This document shows positions 1 through 7,885 of a stretch of 32,238 bases of DNA, one piece after another. This DNA is from Alistipes sp. Its GTDB lineage: Bacteria; Bacteroidota; Bacteroidia; Bacteroidales; Rikenellaceae. How positions within the stretch are numbered: position 1 is the stretch's first letter; each line of letters starts with the position of its first letter. The stretch covers positions 1 through 32,238 of the forward strand of contig JAFTOU010000055.1 in assembly GCA_017463615.1 (NCBI GenBank). The letters are read 5' to 3'. The translations under genes were made by a program, and so were the position numbers. Under the pieces are notes generated by a model that was given only the letters and a program-made list of their open reading frames with translations, was not told the DNA's origin and did not search any database.

Positions 1-124
1 CTTGCCGAGATGCATAACTTTGAGGTTTTGCCTACAAAATTACCACTAACAATTTCAAATCAAAAAATCAAAGAACGATTGTAACTAATTTATATTTAAC
101 ATTTTAACCACTACTTTGCGAAAT

Positions 125-736
125 TTATCGCACCAGTAGTATCAGTTCATCCTCTGTTGGTAATCTCCAACTATCGCCCAATTCTTGGCATTTACGGAGA
201 GTACTTTTGTAGCTAGCGGCGTAATCGTAAGTTCTAATAGCCTTACCGTGTTTGCCATCTTGTGATAACTCTACAATTACTGAATACCCATCGTAGACTC
301 CATACAATGAAAGATTATTATCCTTTTTCTGAGATGTAGAGAAGCCATATGTACTCTTATTCTGGTTATAACTATCATCCATTGAAGTAGAGGTTCTACT
401 GAGGTTTAACGATTTCAAATTCTTAAACGGATTTTCGCCCGTTTGATACTCTTTCTTCATAATCAGATGCAGCTTGTGGCGAGTACACCACGACCACCAA
501 TGAAAACGCGGTATGACAATCTCGCTATCAAGCGCCCATCCGTCAGCAGCAAAGGCATTGAGGATATTTCCCATATTTGTGCGGTCGTAGTAGTTTACAT
601 TATGGTCGTACATAACTGTTACGCGTAAATTCTGACCTCCACCCCTTACATAGACATCGCAATAGGCAACTTTTGTTTGAGCGGAAAGGGAGAATGTTAT
701 TGCCGCGAGTGCAATAAAAGTAAATAATCTTTTCAT
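125..736 (-). CDS. Secreted protein of unknown function with a WRLPT-type C-terminus
   Basis: A 203-residue protein that I do not recognise as a named family. Residues 1-19 form a clear signal peptide (KR, a hydrophobic stretch, then a likely cleavage after SLSA), so it is probably exported to the periplasm or cell surface; there is no lipobox cysteine. The middle is rich in Ser, Asn and Lys and looks poorly structured. The last 20 residues (CQELGDSWRLPTEDELILL) resemble the WRLPT..EL motif found in DUF1566/Lcl-type extracellular domains of Bacteroidota, but the protein ends right after it, so the domain would be short or cut off. It stands alone, with a candidate promoter 130 bp upstream. 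The gene is probably real; the function is unknown. Confidence 0.75.
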   Translation of the reverse strand: MKRLFTFIALAAITFSLSAQTKVAYCDVYVRGGGQNLRVTVMYDHNVNYYDRTNMGNILNAFAADGWALDSEIVIPRFHWWSWCTRHKLHLIMKKEYQTGENPFKNLKSLNLSRTSTSMDDSYNQNKSTYGFSTSQKKDNNLSLYGVYDGYSVIVELSQDGKHGKAIRTYDYAASYKSTLRKCQELGDSWRLPTEDELILLVR

Positions 737-865
737 AAGAGAAAAAGTTTTTACACCTCAGCCCCATAGTGTAGTTAATAATAAAAAAGAAAGTGTGGAG
801 TTGATTTTCGTTTTAGGACTGCGAAAACACTTTCAATATGTTCGTAATCGTGGCGATTACACTCA

Positions 866-897
866 CAAAATTAAAAAATATTTCCGAAACGAGCAAC
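866..897 (-). promoter_or_regulatory. Candidate Bacteroidota promoter for the secreted protein at 736
   Basis: On the minus strand TAATTTTG (866-873) fits the TAnnTTTG -7 element and a TTG (894-896) lies 20 bases upstream, matching the TTTG-N19-21-TAnnTTTG layout apart from one base. It would give a leader of about 120 bases. The rest of 737-930 shows no gene I can support. Confidence 0.35.
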
Positions 898-924
898 TGC
901 TGGACTATTGTTTTGCGGATATAC

Positions 925-958
925 AAAAAAAACACCCCTTGCAAATGCAAGAGGTGTT
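925..958 (-). terminator. Rho-independent terminator of the steroid-reductase operon
   Basis: AACACC and CTTGC (931-943) pair with GCAAG and GGTGTT (947-958) around an AAAT-type loop. On the minus strand the stem is followed by a run of T (925-932 as A on the plus strand). It lies about 20 bases beyond the stop of the lipoprotein gene. Confidence 0.85.
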
Positions 959-979
959 GGTGTATTGGGATGTGAAATG

Positions 980-2509
980 TTACTTCGTTGGGGTGAAGAC
1001 ATCTATGGCGATAGGACCGAAGTTGCCCTCGGTGTCGTAGCCAACGGCAACGGCGGTGACGGTTTGATTCCATGGGCACTTCTCAAATACGCAAGGGTTC
1101 ATATTTTTGAAGTAGTCGTCGCGGATAAGGTTGTTGAGCATTGTCTGGCGCGGAGTGTCGGTCAGATCACCCATAAAGATAACATTGTAGAAGCCTGCGC
1201 ACTTGGTGTCTGGTGTGACGGTAGAGACGAGCACAGCTTTGCCGTCGCTACCCTCGGAGAATGTACCCTTGACCGAGACTGTACACTCGGCGATATTGTC
1301 CGCCTTAGTGGTAAAGCTCTCGCCCATAACAAACGCTGCGGCAGCCTCTCCGTGGTTATCTATGCAGACAGCCCACGGAATATACTCTGTGCCCTGCTGC
1401 AGACCGTAGATAGTGCCCTCCACGCTAACATCGTCGTAGGAGCTGATAATCTCCAGCGCATCGTATATATTGCCGAAGTCCTGCGCAAATGGAGCGAGTG
1501 ACTCCTTGAGGATATCCTTCATAGCCTCAGCCTCGCCCTTCTCGGCAGTGAGCTTGTTGAAGTACGCCTTCTCTACCGTATGCCAGAAGAATACGGTGTG
1601 CTTTGCCGATGGGGTGACCTTCATATAGGCGCGGTCGTACTCAATACTACTAACCTCAAAGGTGAAGCTGCACGCCGCAGGGTCGCCACCCGACTTGGTG
1701 GTAAATGGCACCTTTGTAACGCCCGTAGTCGCTACGCCACCCTCATAGCCAAAGGCGATAAGGTAGTAGTCTCTGCCAGGTGCGCAGCTGTCAATCACGC
1801 CGCTCTGGTTGCCGGTGTAGATAAACTCCTCAATGTCGCTACGCGCAGCGAGGCAGTGCTTGATAAACTCCGCGTCGGACATCTGGTCTACCAGCGGCTT
1901 GTTCCACGGAATGAGCACATACTGCTCCGCCGCATTTGACGGCTTGATGTCGTACGACACGCCCGTGTAGGTTGTACCTCCCACGCTCAGGTCAAAGACA
2001 TTTGTTGATGGAGCAACCTCGGTGGTGCTGAACTTCTGCACAGCGATATCGGTGGTTATTTTGCCATCCTCGTCTATGCCCATAGCCACGGCGTAGTATA
2101 CCGAGCCAGCCTCCAGACCCGTAAAGCCATAGGAGTCGTCGCCCGACGAGAGTATTCTTTTGAGCACATCCTCCTTGGTCATACTGTTGGAGGTCATAAG
2201 ACCGTTGATAGTATTGTCTATAAAGCGCTGGAAGCCGAACTTGTCGTTATACTCGTTGTAGTAGAGCTCGCGCAGGATGTCAAAGTAGTACTTTGCACTC
2301 TTGTCGTCTGGCGAAACCGATACACGCGCCTCTGTGGCGGTGATATCCAGCACCTCAATGGTAAATGGAGCCTCTGTAGCAGGCTTATCTTCAGGCTGCT
2401 CTGGCTGTGGGTTATTCCCACCTGTAGGGATATTGTCATCGCCACCACACGATACAAAGAGTAGGGTGGTGGTAGCGATTGCAAATGTGAAAAATTGTCT
2501 AAAAGTCAT
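980..2509 (-). CDS. Lipoprotein with repeated fibronectin-like domains, last gene of the steroid-reductase operon
   Basis: A 509-residue predicted lipoprotein. The signal peptide ends in LLFVSC, with the lipid-carrying cysteine at residue 21 followed by GGDD, a pattern often seen on exported lipoproteins of Bacteroidota. The rest is built from about three related beta-rich modules beginning near residues 45 (FTIEVLDITATEARVSV), 280 (FTFEVSSIEYDRAYMKV) and 400 (CTVSVKGTFSEGSDG), each with the alternating pattern of Ig/fibronectin-III-like domains; no catalytic motif is evident. The start lies 10 bases after the stop of the short-chain dehydrogenase and the operon terminator follows the gene, so it is almost certainly co-transcribed with the three redox enzymes. 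A role in binding or presenting their substrate at the cell envelope is my inference; it could equally be unrelated. Confidence 0.85.
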   Translation of the reverse strand: MTFRQFFTFAIATTTLLFVSCGGDDNIPTGGNNPQPEQPEDKPATEAPFTIEVLDITATEARVSVSPDDKSAKYYFDILRELYYNEYNDKFGFQRFIDNTINGLMTSNSMTKEDVLKRILSSGDDSYGFTGLEAGSVYYAVAMGIDEDGKITTDIAVQKFSTTEVAPSTNVFDLSVGGTTYTGVSYDIKPSNAAEQYVLIPWNKPLVDQMSDAEFIKHCLAARSDIEEFIYTGNQSGVIDSCAPGRDYYLIAFGYEGGVATTGVTKVPFTTKSGGDPAACSFTFEVSSIEYDRAYMKVTPSAKHTVFFWHTVEKAYFNKLTAEKGEAEAMKDILKESLAPFAQDFGNIYDALEIISSYDDVSVEGTIYGLQQGTEYIPWAVCIDNHGEAAAAFVMGESFTTKADNIAECTVSVKGTFSEGSDGKAVLVSTVTPDTKCAGFYNVIFMGDLTDTPRQTMLNNLIRDDYFKNMNPCVFEKCPWNQTVTAVAVGYDTEGNFGPIAIDVFTPTK

Positions 2510-2519
2510 ATCTATTTAT

Positions 2520-3326
2520 CTATTTTTGCCACTTCATCGTAAAGTTGCGAATCCAGCGCAGTACAAACATCGGCAGGTTCTCCAGCAGCGGAATAAGCAG
2601 GCGCATCCACCAATCAGGCACTACGCAACGACGCTTCTTCCACAGTGAGTTCAGACCACGACGGGCGCAGAACTTAGGGGTTGAGAGGGCGTGAATGTTG
2701 AGGCCAATCTTCTGCCACCTCTTGCTAAGACCGTAGAGGTCGGTAGCGATACCTGCAGGGCATACGGCGGTAACATAGACCTTCTTGTCCTTTACCTCCT
2801 TGGCAAAGGAGATAGAGAAGGACTTGAGATACGCCTTGCTTGCGCTGTAGAGCGACAGACCTGGCCATGGCATCCAGATGGAGTAGGAGGACATATTGAG
2901 GATATATCCACCGCCACGCTCAGCCATATCGGCAGCAAAGAGCTTGCAGAGCAGGGTGTTGGTAATATCGTGCAGGGTTATGGCCTGCTTGATACGCTCA
3001 GCAGGGGTGTTGAGGATGTCGCAGAACGAGAACATACCCGCGTTGTTAATCAGCACATCTATCGTATGTCCCTCGCTCTTGCACCACTGGTGTAGCTCCT
3101 CGGCGGCAGTCATCGTTGCAAGATTCTTGGTAAGGACGGTAACCTTCACACCCTCCTTCTCTCGTATGTCAGCAGCAACCTGCTCCAGCAACTCGCCATC
3201 GCGGCTAACGACAACAAGGTTATAGCCCAGATGTGCCAGCTGCTCGGCATAACACTGACCAATGCCAGAAGATGCACCCGTAACAAGGGCTGTCTTTGAG
3301 CCCTTAACTATCTGACCGCACTTCAT
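2520..3326 (-). CDS. Short-chain dehydrogenase/reductase, candidate hydroxysteroid dehydrogenase
   Basis: A 268-residue classical SDR. The Rossmann motif TGASSGIG is at 16-23, NNAG at 94-97, and the catalytic triad is Ser147, Tyr160 and Lys164 (YSASK). Arg42 after the second strand (VVSRD) suggests NADP(H) preference. The last 30 residues form a hydrophobic, Trp-rich helix (about 239-262) ending in basic residues, which suggests membrane attachment, in keeping with the membrane-bound partner two genes upstream. The start is one base after the stop of the OYE-family gene. In context the likely job is interconversion of a 3-oxo and a 3-hydroxy group on a steroid or bile acid (3-beta-HSDH-like). 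SDR sequence alone does not give the substrate; general 3-ketoacyl or 17-beta-type reductase activity is the alternative. Confidence 0.85.
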   Translation of the reverse strand: MKCGQIVKGSKTALVTGASSGIGQCYAEQLAHLGYNLVVVSRDGELLEQVAADIREKEGVKVTVLTKNLATMTAAEELHQWCKSEGHTIDVLINNAGMFSFCDILNTPAERIKQAITLHDITNTLLCKLFAADMAERGGGYILNMSSYSIWMPWPGLSLYSASKAYLKSFSISFAKEVKDKKVYVTAVCPAGIATDLYGLSKRWQKIGLNIHALSTPKFCARRGLNSLWKKRRCVVPDWWMRLLIPLLENLPMFVLRWIRNFTMKWQK

Positions 3327-3327
3327 A

Positions 3328-4566
3328 CTACTTTATTTTGCGAAGTTCGCGCCACAGACGCTCTGGAATATGCTCGGTGCAGTTGTGGCAGCACATCATC
3401 TTGTCTGAGTACATGCGAGCGATGCAGTAGTCGCGGTGGTCGCAACCTGCACGGGTTGTAAAGTCGCCAGCCTTCAGCTTGTTGATAAAGGCAGGGTCGT
3501 TAATCAGCGCACGCGCCATCTGTACCATCTCAAAGCCCTCGTCAAGCACCTTCTCAATACCCTCGCGCGACACAAGACCGCCGACATATACCAGTGGGCC
3601 CTTAAGCTCGGCGCGGAACTTCTTGGCATTCTCAAGGAAGAAGCATTCCTCAAAGTCGTAGTCCTTAATCATCCACTGACCAAAGAGCGAAACGACAATC
3701 TTCTGCAGCCACTCGTTCCAACCCATATAGTAACCCATGGTCTTTGTTGGGATGCGACCGCGCATAACAGCCATAGGAGCACGCGAAACGAAACCCGACG
3801 AGAGTACTATGCCATGAACGCCAAACTTCTCAATCTCCTTGGCAATCTCGATGCTCTCAGGTACCTGAATACCACTCTTGAAGCCATCCTCCATATTGTG
3901 CTTCACAAGTACAGCCATATTGCACTTTGCAGCAGCCTCCATAACCTCTGTAAGGCACATCTTCATAAAGCGCATACGGTTCTCCAGCGAGCCGCCAAAC
4001 TCGTCACGACGACGGTTTGTCCATGGCGAGAGGAACTGCGAGATAAGGTAGCCGTGACCTGCGTGTATCTCCACGCTATCAAAGCCAGCCTTGTGAGCAG
4101 TATGAACTGCCGTGCCGAAATCCTTAGCCGTCTGCGCAATCTCTGCGTGACTCATACGGCGGTGGAAGGTAGGGGAGTAGAGGTTAAAACCATTTGAAGC
4201 CGATACGGGGAACGAGCCTGCGGTAGACCAGTGGGTCATATTTCCGCAGTGACCGAGCTGAATACCTACGGCAGCACCCTCGGCGTGTACAGCATCTGTA
4301 ATATCGCGCAACTGAGGTACAATCTCGTCGCGCATCCAGAGCTGAGAGTTGAACGACACTCCGCTACGGTTGATAGATGCGTATGCAAGGGTGGTCATAC
4401 CTACGCCACCGCGAGCAACGCTCACATGGTAATCCTTAAGGTCCTGAGTCGGAGCAAAATCCTTGCCCATACTCTCAAATGCCGCCGAGCGAATAACACG
4501 ATTTCGCAGGGTGACAGGTCCCATTTGATATGGGGTAAACAGTTTTGAATCGTCAAGATTCTTCAT
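3328..4566 (-). CDS. Old Yellow Enzyme family flavin reductase, candidate 3-oxo-delta4-steroid 5-beta-reductase
   Basis: A 412-residue FMN-binding TIM-barrel enzyme of the NADH:flavin oxidoreductase/Old Yellow Enzyme family. The family signature is HAGHGYLISQFLSP at 168-181, followed by the NRR.DEFGGS segment; GIQLGHCGN lies at 101-109, and VYVGG near 327 and MARALINDP near 350 mark the phosphate-binding end of the barrel. It lacks the second FAD/NAD(P) domain of the long 2,4-dienoyl-CoA reductase and BaiCD/BaiH enzymes. A Cys cluster survives at the C-terminus (C375, C381, C392, C393, C396): the C-x11-C part of the usual iron-sulphur motif is present, but the first half is C-x5-C without the middle cysteine. 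Residues 262-310 look like an insertion. It sits 12 bases after the 5-alpha-reductase gene. Reduction of a steroid enone is inferred from that context. Confidence 0.88.
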   Translation of the reverse strand: MKNLDDSKLFTPYQMGPVTLRNRVIRSAAFESMGKDFAPTQDLKDYHVSVARGGVGMTTLAYASINRSGVSFNSQLWMRDEIVPQLRDITDAVHAEGAAVGIQLGHCGNMTHWSTAGSFPVSASNGFNLYSPTFHRRMSHAEIAQTAKDFGTAVHTAHKAGFDSVEIHAGHGYLISQFLSPWTNRRRDEFGGSLENRMRFMKMCLTEVMEAAAKCNMAVLVKHNMEDGFKSGIQVPESIEIAKEIEKFGVHGIVLSSGFVSRAPMAVMRGRIPTKTMGYYMGWNEWLQKIVVSLFGQWMIKDYDFEECFFLENAKKFRAELKGPLVYVGGLVSREGIEKVLDEGFEMVQMARALINDPAFINKLKAGDFTTRAGCDHRDYCIARMYSDKMMCCHNCTEHIPERLWRELRKIK

Positions 4567-4578
4567 ATAGTCAAGTTT

Positions 4579-5349
4579 TTAATAAATAAACGGAATAATG
4601 CGTTTTCTGCCAAGTTTGGTAAACTCCTCGCCGAACTCGCTCTCATAACGCTTGTAGAGCGATGCGGCACGAGGACCGAGGTTGGCAAATGTCCAGAGGG
4701 CAAAGACAGCACCTGCCCACGACCAGCTTGCAATAGCGAAGCCTACCCACTCGGTAAACTCGCCGAAGTAGTTTGCCGAAGAGACAAAGCGGAACATACC
4801 ACCCTTCGGAATATAGTGCTTCGTATCGCCTGGCTTACGCAGGTGACGAATGATATAGTCCGAGTGGAGGTTGATGATAAAACCAGCGAGCCAAATAGCT
4901 GCGCCGATGTAGATGTACGGCTTTGCCATCCAGCCATCGTAGTAACCCTGCTCTGGGGCGAGGTAGAATATCCAACCACCCTGCATCAGTGCATTTAAGG
5001 TGTTGAAAATCATACCCATAAGCATAATGCCGAAAGGCATCTTGGAGTTGCCACGGATAAGGAGCGGGAAGATAAACGAGCGCTGGAAGTAGTGGGTCTG
5101 GAAGATGATAAACAGCACCAAAGGTGCAACCTCAAAGCGCACCTCCGAGAGCCACCAGAGCACCGTCATCGCGATAAATACGGGACACTCCATCAGCACC
5201 CACGCCACGCGGTTTGGCACCGGAAAGCCAAACTTAGGGTTGAACAGGTAGCCATAGCCCGCATCTACAAAGTAGAGTGCGATAAATACCACTACGGCAA
5301 TGGCTGCCATAACGATAAGAAATGTGTTATATGTCGCAAGTGTGAACAT
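4579..5349 (-). CDS. Membrane 3-oxo-5-alpha-steroid 4-dehydrogenase (steroid 5-alpha-reductase, SRD5A family)
   Basis: A 256-residue integral membrane protein with about six or seven hydrophobic segments and clear resemblance to animal steroid 5-alpha-reductases. Landmarks are Glu54 in MECPVF, HYFQRSF at 86-92 (Tyr87 and Arg90), LLIRG at 96-100, HSDYIIRHLRKPGDT at 162-176, the ANYFGEFTEW block at 192-201 (Asn193 and Glu197), the SWSW segment at 208-211, and the IIPFIY C-terminus. These correspond to NADPH- and substrate-contacting residues of the human enzymes. The length equals that of SRD5A1/2 (254-259). The reaction would be NADPH-dependent reduction of a 3-oxo-delta4 steroid or bile acid to the 5-alpha (allo) form in the inner membrane. 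It leads the four-gene operon. Family assignment is firm; the natural substrate is inferred. A related enzyme class (DUF1295) is less likely, given the full RKPGDT and ANYFGE motifs. Confidence 0.9.
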   Translation of the reverse strand: MFTLATYNTFLIVMAAIAVVVFIALYFVDAGYGYLFNPKFGFPVPNRVAWVLMECPVFIAMTVLWWLSEVRFEVAPLVLFIIFQTHYFQRSFIFPLLIRGNSKMPFGIMLMGMIFNTLNALMQGGWIFYLAPEQGYYDGWMAKPYIYIGAAIWLAGFIINLHSDYIIRHLRKPGDTKHYIPKGGMFRFVSSANYFGEFTEWVGFAIASWSWAGAVFALWTFANLGPRAASLYKRYESEFGEEFTKLGRKRIIPFIY

Positions 5350-5354
5350 AACTG

Positions 5355-5362
5355 CAAAGATA
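5355..5362 (-). promoter_or_regulatory. Candidate -7 element for the steroid-reductase operon
   Basis: TATCTTTG on the minus strand, a perfect TAnnTTTG, ends only five bases before the ATG at 5349. Transcription would start almost on the start codon, implying a leaderless message. I see no good TTTG at the right distance upstream, so the promoter is tentative; read-through from ychF across the 50-base gap is the alternative. Confidence 0.35.
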
Positions 5363-5399
5363 TAGGTTGTTTGGGTAATATGGTGTTCTAAAACTCGCT

Positions 5400-6500
5400 T
5401 TATACATTGAAAAGGAAGTGCATAATATCGCCATCCTGGACAACATACTCCTTGCCCTCAATGCCAATCTTACCAACATCGCGGCAAGCCTTCTCAGAGC
5501 CGAGAGCAACATAGTCCTCATACTTGATAACCTCAGCGCGGATAAAGCCCTTCTCAAAGTCGGTGTGGATAGTACCTGCCGCCTGTGGAGCCTTAGCACC
5601 GCGAACATAGGTCCATGCGCGAGACTCGTCGGCACCAGTGGTGAAGAAGGTCTCAAGGTTGAGTAGGCGATATGCAGCCTTGATAAGGCGGCTTACGCCC
5701 GACTCGGTAAGACCCATATCCTCAAGGAACATCTGGCGCTCCTCGTAGCTCTCCAGCTCGGCGATATCTGCCTCAGTAGCCGCTGCAACGATAAGCATCT
5801 GGGCATTCTCGTCCTTGATAGCCTCTGCAACAGCCTCGGTGTACTTGTTGCCCGTAACGGCGCTCTTCTCGTCTACATTGCACAGATAGAGCACTGGCTT
5901 GTCGGTAAGCAGGTTGAGGTCCTGCATAATCTTGCGCTCCTCCTTGTCAAGCTCTACGGTACGCGCCGAGAGTCCCTGCTCCAGAGCAGCCTTGTAGCGG
6001 AGCAGAATGTCGTACTGGCGCTTTGCAATCTTGTCACCACCAGTCTGAGCCTGCTTTGCAACCTTAGCGATACGGTTCTCTACAGTCTCAAGGTCCTTGA
6101 GCTGCAGCTCGGTGTCAATAACGCCCTTGTCGCGCACTGGGTCTACGCTGCCATCTACATGGGTGATGTTTCCATCCTCAAAGCAACGCAGAACATGGAT
6201 AATAGCGTTTGTGTTACGGATATTTGCAAGGAACTTATTTCCCAGACCCTCGCCCTTAGATGCGCCCTTAACAAGACCTGCGATATCTACAATCTCAATG
6301 GTTGTAGGCACTACGCGCTTAGGTTTATCTATCTCAGCCAGGCGGATAAGACGCTCGTCTGGCACGGTGATAACGCCAACATTTGGTTCAATAGTACAGA
6401 AAGGGAAGTTTGCCGACTGCGCCTTAGCGTTTGACAAACAGTTGAAAAGTGTTGATTTGCCGACATTTGGAAGTCCGACAATACCACATTGTAAAGCCAT
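5400..6500 (-). CDS. ychF: Redox-regulated ATPase YchF (Obg-family P-loop protein)
   Basis: A 366-residue YchF/OLA1 protein. The P-loop GLPNVGKST is at 9-17, the switch II/G3 motif DIAGL at 70-74, and the nucleotide-specificity motif is N206-V-D-E209 (NxxE rather than NKxD), which in this family is linked to ATP rather than GTP use. The C-terminal TGS-like domain runs from about residue 280 (TFFTTGADESRAWT) to the end. It is a cytosolic, ribosome-associated ATPase linked to stress and redox responses in other bacteria. It follows miaB with a gap of 29 bases on the same strand and probably shares its transcript. Full length and intact. Confidence 0.96.
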   Translation of the reverse strand: MALQCGIVGLPNVGKSTLFNCLSNAKAQSANFPFCTIEPNVGVITVPDERLIRLAEIDKPKRVVPTTIEIVDIAGLVKGASKGEGLGNKFLANIRNTNAIIHVLRCFEDGNITHVDGSVDPVRDKGVIDTELQLKDLETVENRIAKVAKQAQTGGDKIAKRQYDILLRYKAALEQGLSARTVELDKEERKIMQDLNLLTDKPVLYLCNVDEKSAVTGNKYTEAVAEAIKDENAQMLIVAAATEADIAELESYEERQMFLEDMGLTESGVSRLIKAAYRLLNLETFFTTGADESRAWTYVRGAKAPQAAGTIHTDFEKGFIRAEVIKYEDYVALGSEKACRDVGKIGIEGKEYVVQDGDIMHFLFNV

Positions 6501-6529
6501 GTTTCTTCTAAATTATTGCGTATTACTAA

Positions 6530-7873
6530 TTAAATCTCTTCTCCAAAAAGGGTCGCCGATGAGCAACCTGTAATCTTGACCGTTACATAGTCGCCAGCCT
6601 TGTGGTCGCCACGGTCAAAGACAACCATCTTATTCTGCGAAGTGCGTCCGCAGAGCTGCTCCTCGCTGCGCTTAGAGATGCCCTCTACAAGCACCTGACG
6701 AACTTTGCCCACATCTGCCTCGTTGCTCTGAAGCGAAAGGGTATTCTGCAGGGCGATAATCTCGTTCAGACGGCGGGTCTTCTCCTCCTCCGAGATATCA
6801 TCCGTATAGTGGCGGGCAGAGAATGTACCCGGACGCTCGGAGTACTTGAACATAAAGGCTGAGGCATAGCCCACCTCGCGCATAAGCGAGAGGGTCTGCT
6901 CGTGGTCCTCCAGTGTCTCGCCACAGAAGCCGGCAATGAGGTCTGTGGAGATTGAACACTCCGGCATATAGCGACGGATAGCATCTATGCGCTCCAAGTA
7001 CCACTCGCGGGTATACTTGCGGTTCATCTTCTTGAGCATCTCGTTGCTACCGCTCTGTGCTGGCAGGTGGATAGCCTTGCAGATATTCTCGTAACGCGCC
7101 ATAACCTCCAGCAGGCGGTCGGATATATCCTTTGGATGCGATGTGGCAAAGCGCACGCGCAGCAGTGGTGAAATCTCGGCAACCATAGCCATAAGCTCTG
7201 GGAAGCCAACCTCGCCGTAGCTATATGAGTTTACATTCTGACCCAGCAGGGTAACCTCGCGGTAGCCATTCTCAAACAGCGTGCGTGCCTCAGCGATGAT
7301 GGTCTGAGGGTCACGGCTACGCTCAATACCGCGGGTATAAGGGACTACGCAGTAGGCGCAGTAGTTGTTGCAGCCACGCATAATGGCGATATATGCACTC
7401 ACACCATTGCGGTCAAGGCGTACGGGTGCAATCTCGGCGTAGGTCTCCTCCTTAGAGAGCTCGGTGTTGATGCCCTTAGTGCCATCCTCCGCCGTGCGAA
7501 CAAGCTGTGGGAGGTTGCGGTAGGAGTCTGGACCTGCAACAATATCTACGCCAGTCTCTGGAGCGATAAGCTGCTCCTTGAGTCGCTCTGCCATACAGCC
7601 GATAATGCCGACGATAAGGGTTCTCTTGCGCTTCTTGAGCTGACGCATAGCCGACAGACGACCCCAGATGCGCTGCTCGGCGTTGTCGCGGATAGAGCAG
7701 GTGTTAATCAGGATGATGTCTGCCTCGTTGATATCCTCGGTGTAGCGATAGCCATTCTGCTGCATAATGGAGACAACAATCTCGCTGTCGCCAGCGTTCA
7801 TCTGGCAGCCGTAGGTCTCTATGAATAGTTTTCTGCCCTCACCTGTAAGAGGGCGCAGAGTGTTAATCTTCAA
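6530..7873 (-). CDS. miaB: tRNA-2-methylthio-N6-dimethylallyladenosine synthase MiaB
   Basis: A 447-residue radical-SAM methylthiotransferase. The N-terminal UPF0004 domain has the three cluster cysteines C23 (YGCQMN), C59 (TCSIRD) and C93 (GCMAE). The radical-SAM motif CNNYCAYC gives C168, C172 and C175, and a TRAM domain ends the protein (about 385-447). ETYGCQMN at the start and the RGIERSR motif are typical of MiaB rather than RimO or MtaB. It methylthiolates i6A37 of tRNAs that read U-starting codons. It lies 12 bases downstream of the YitT-family gene and upstream of ychF, all on the same strand. Confidence 0.95.
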   Translation of the reverse strand: MKINTLRPLTGEGRKLFIETYGCQMNAGDSEIVVSIMQQNGYRYTEDINEADIILINTCSIRDNAEQRIWGRLSAMRQLKKRKRTLIVGIIGCMAERLKEQLIAPETGVDIVAGPDSYRNLPQLVRTAEDGTKGINTELSKEETYAEIAPVRLDRNGVSAYIAIMRGCNNYCAYCVVPYTRGIERSRDPQTIIAEARTLFENGYREVTLLGQNVNSYSYGEVGFPELMAMVAEISPLLRVRFATSHPKDISDRLLEVMARYENICKAIHLPAQSGSNEMLKKMNRKYTREWYLERIDAIRRYMPECSISTDLIAGFCGETLEDHEQTLSLMREVGYASAFMFKYSERPGTFSARHYTDDISEEEKTRRLNEIIALQNTLSLQSNEADVGKVRQVLVEGISKRSEEQLCGRTSQNKMVVFDRGDHKAGDYVTVKITGCSSATLFGEEI

Positions 7874-7885
7874 AGTAGTAGTGGT

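Noticed and set aside
1-124. A coding fragment at the left edge of the window
   Set aside because: The stretch is AT-rich with stops in all frames that I checked, and nothing in it resembles a known protein or RNA.
908-1501. Long plus-strand open frames opposite the lipoprotein, ychF, miaB, glyA and hsdR genes
   Set aside because: They lie antisense to strongly supported genes, have no family resemblance and arise from codon bias on the other strand.
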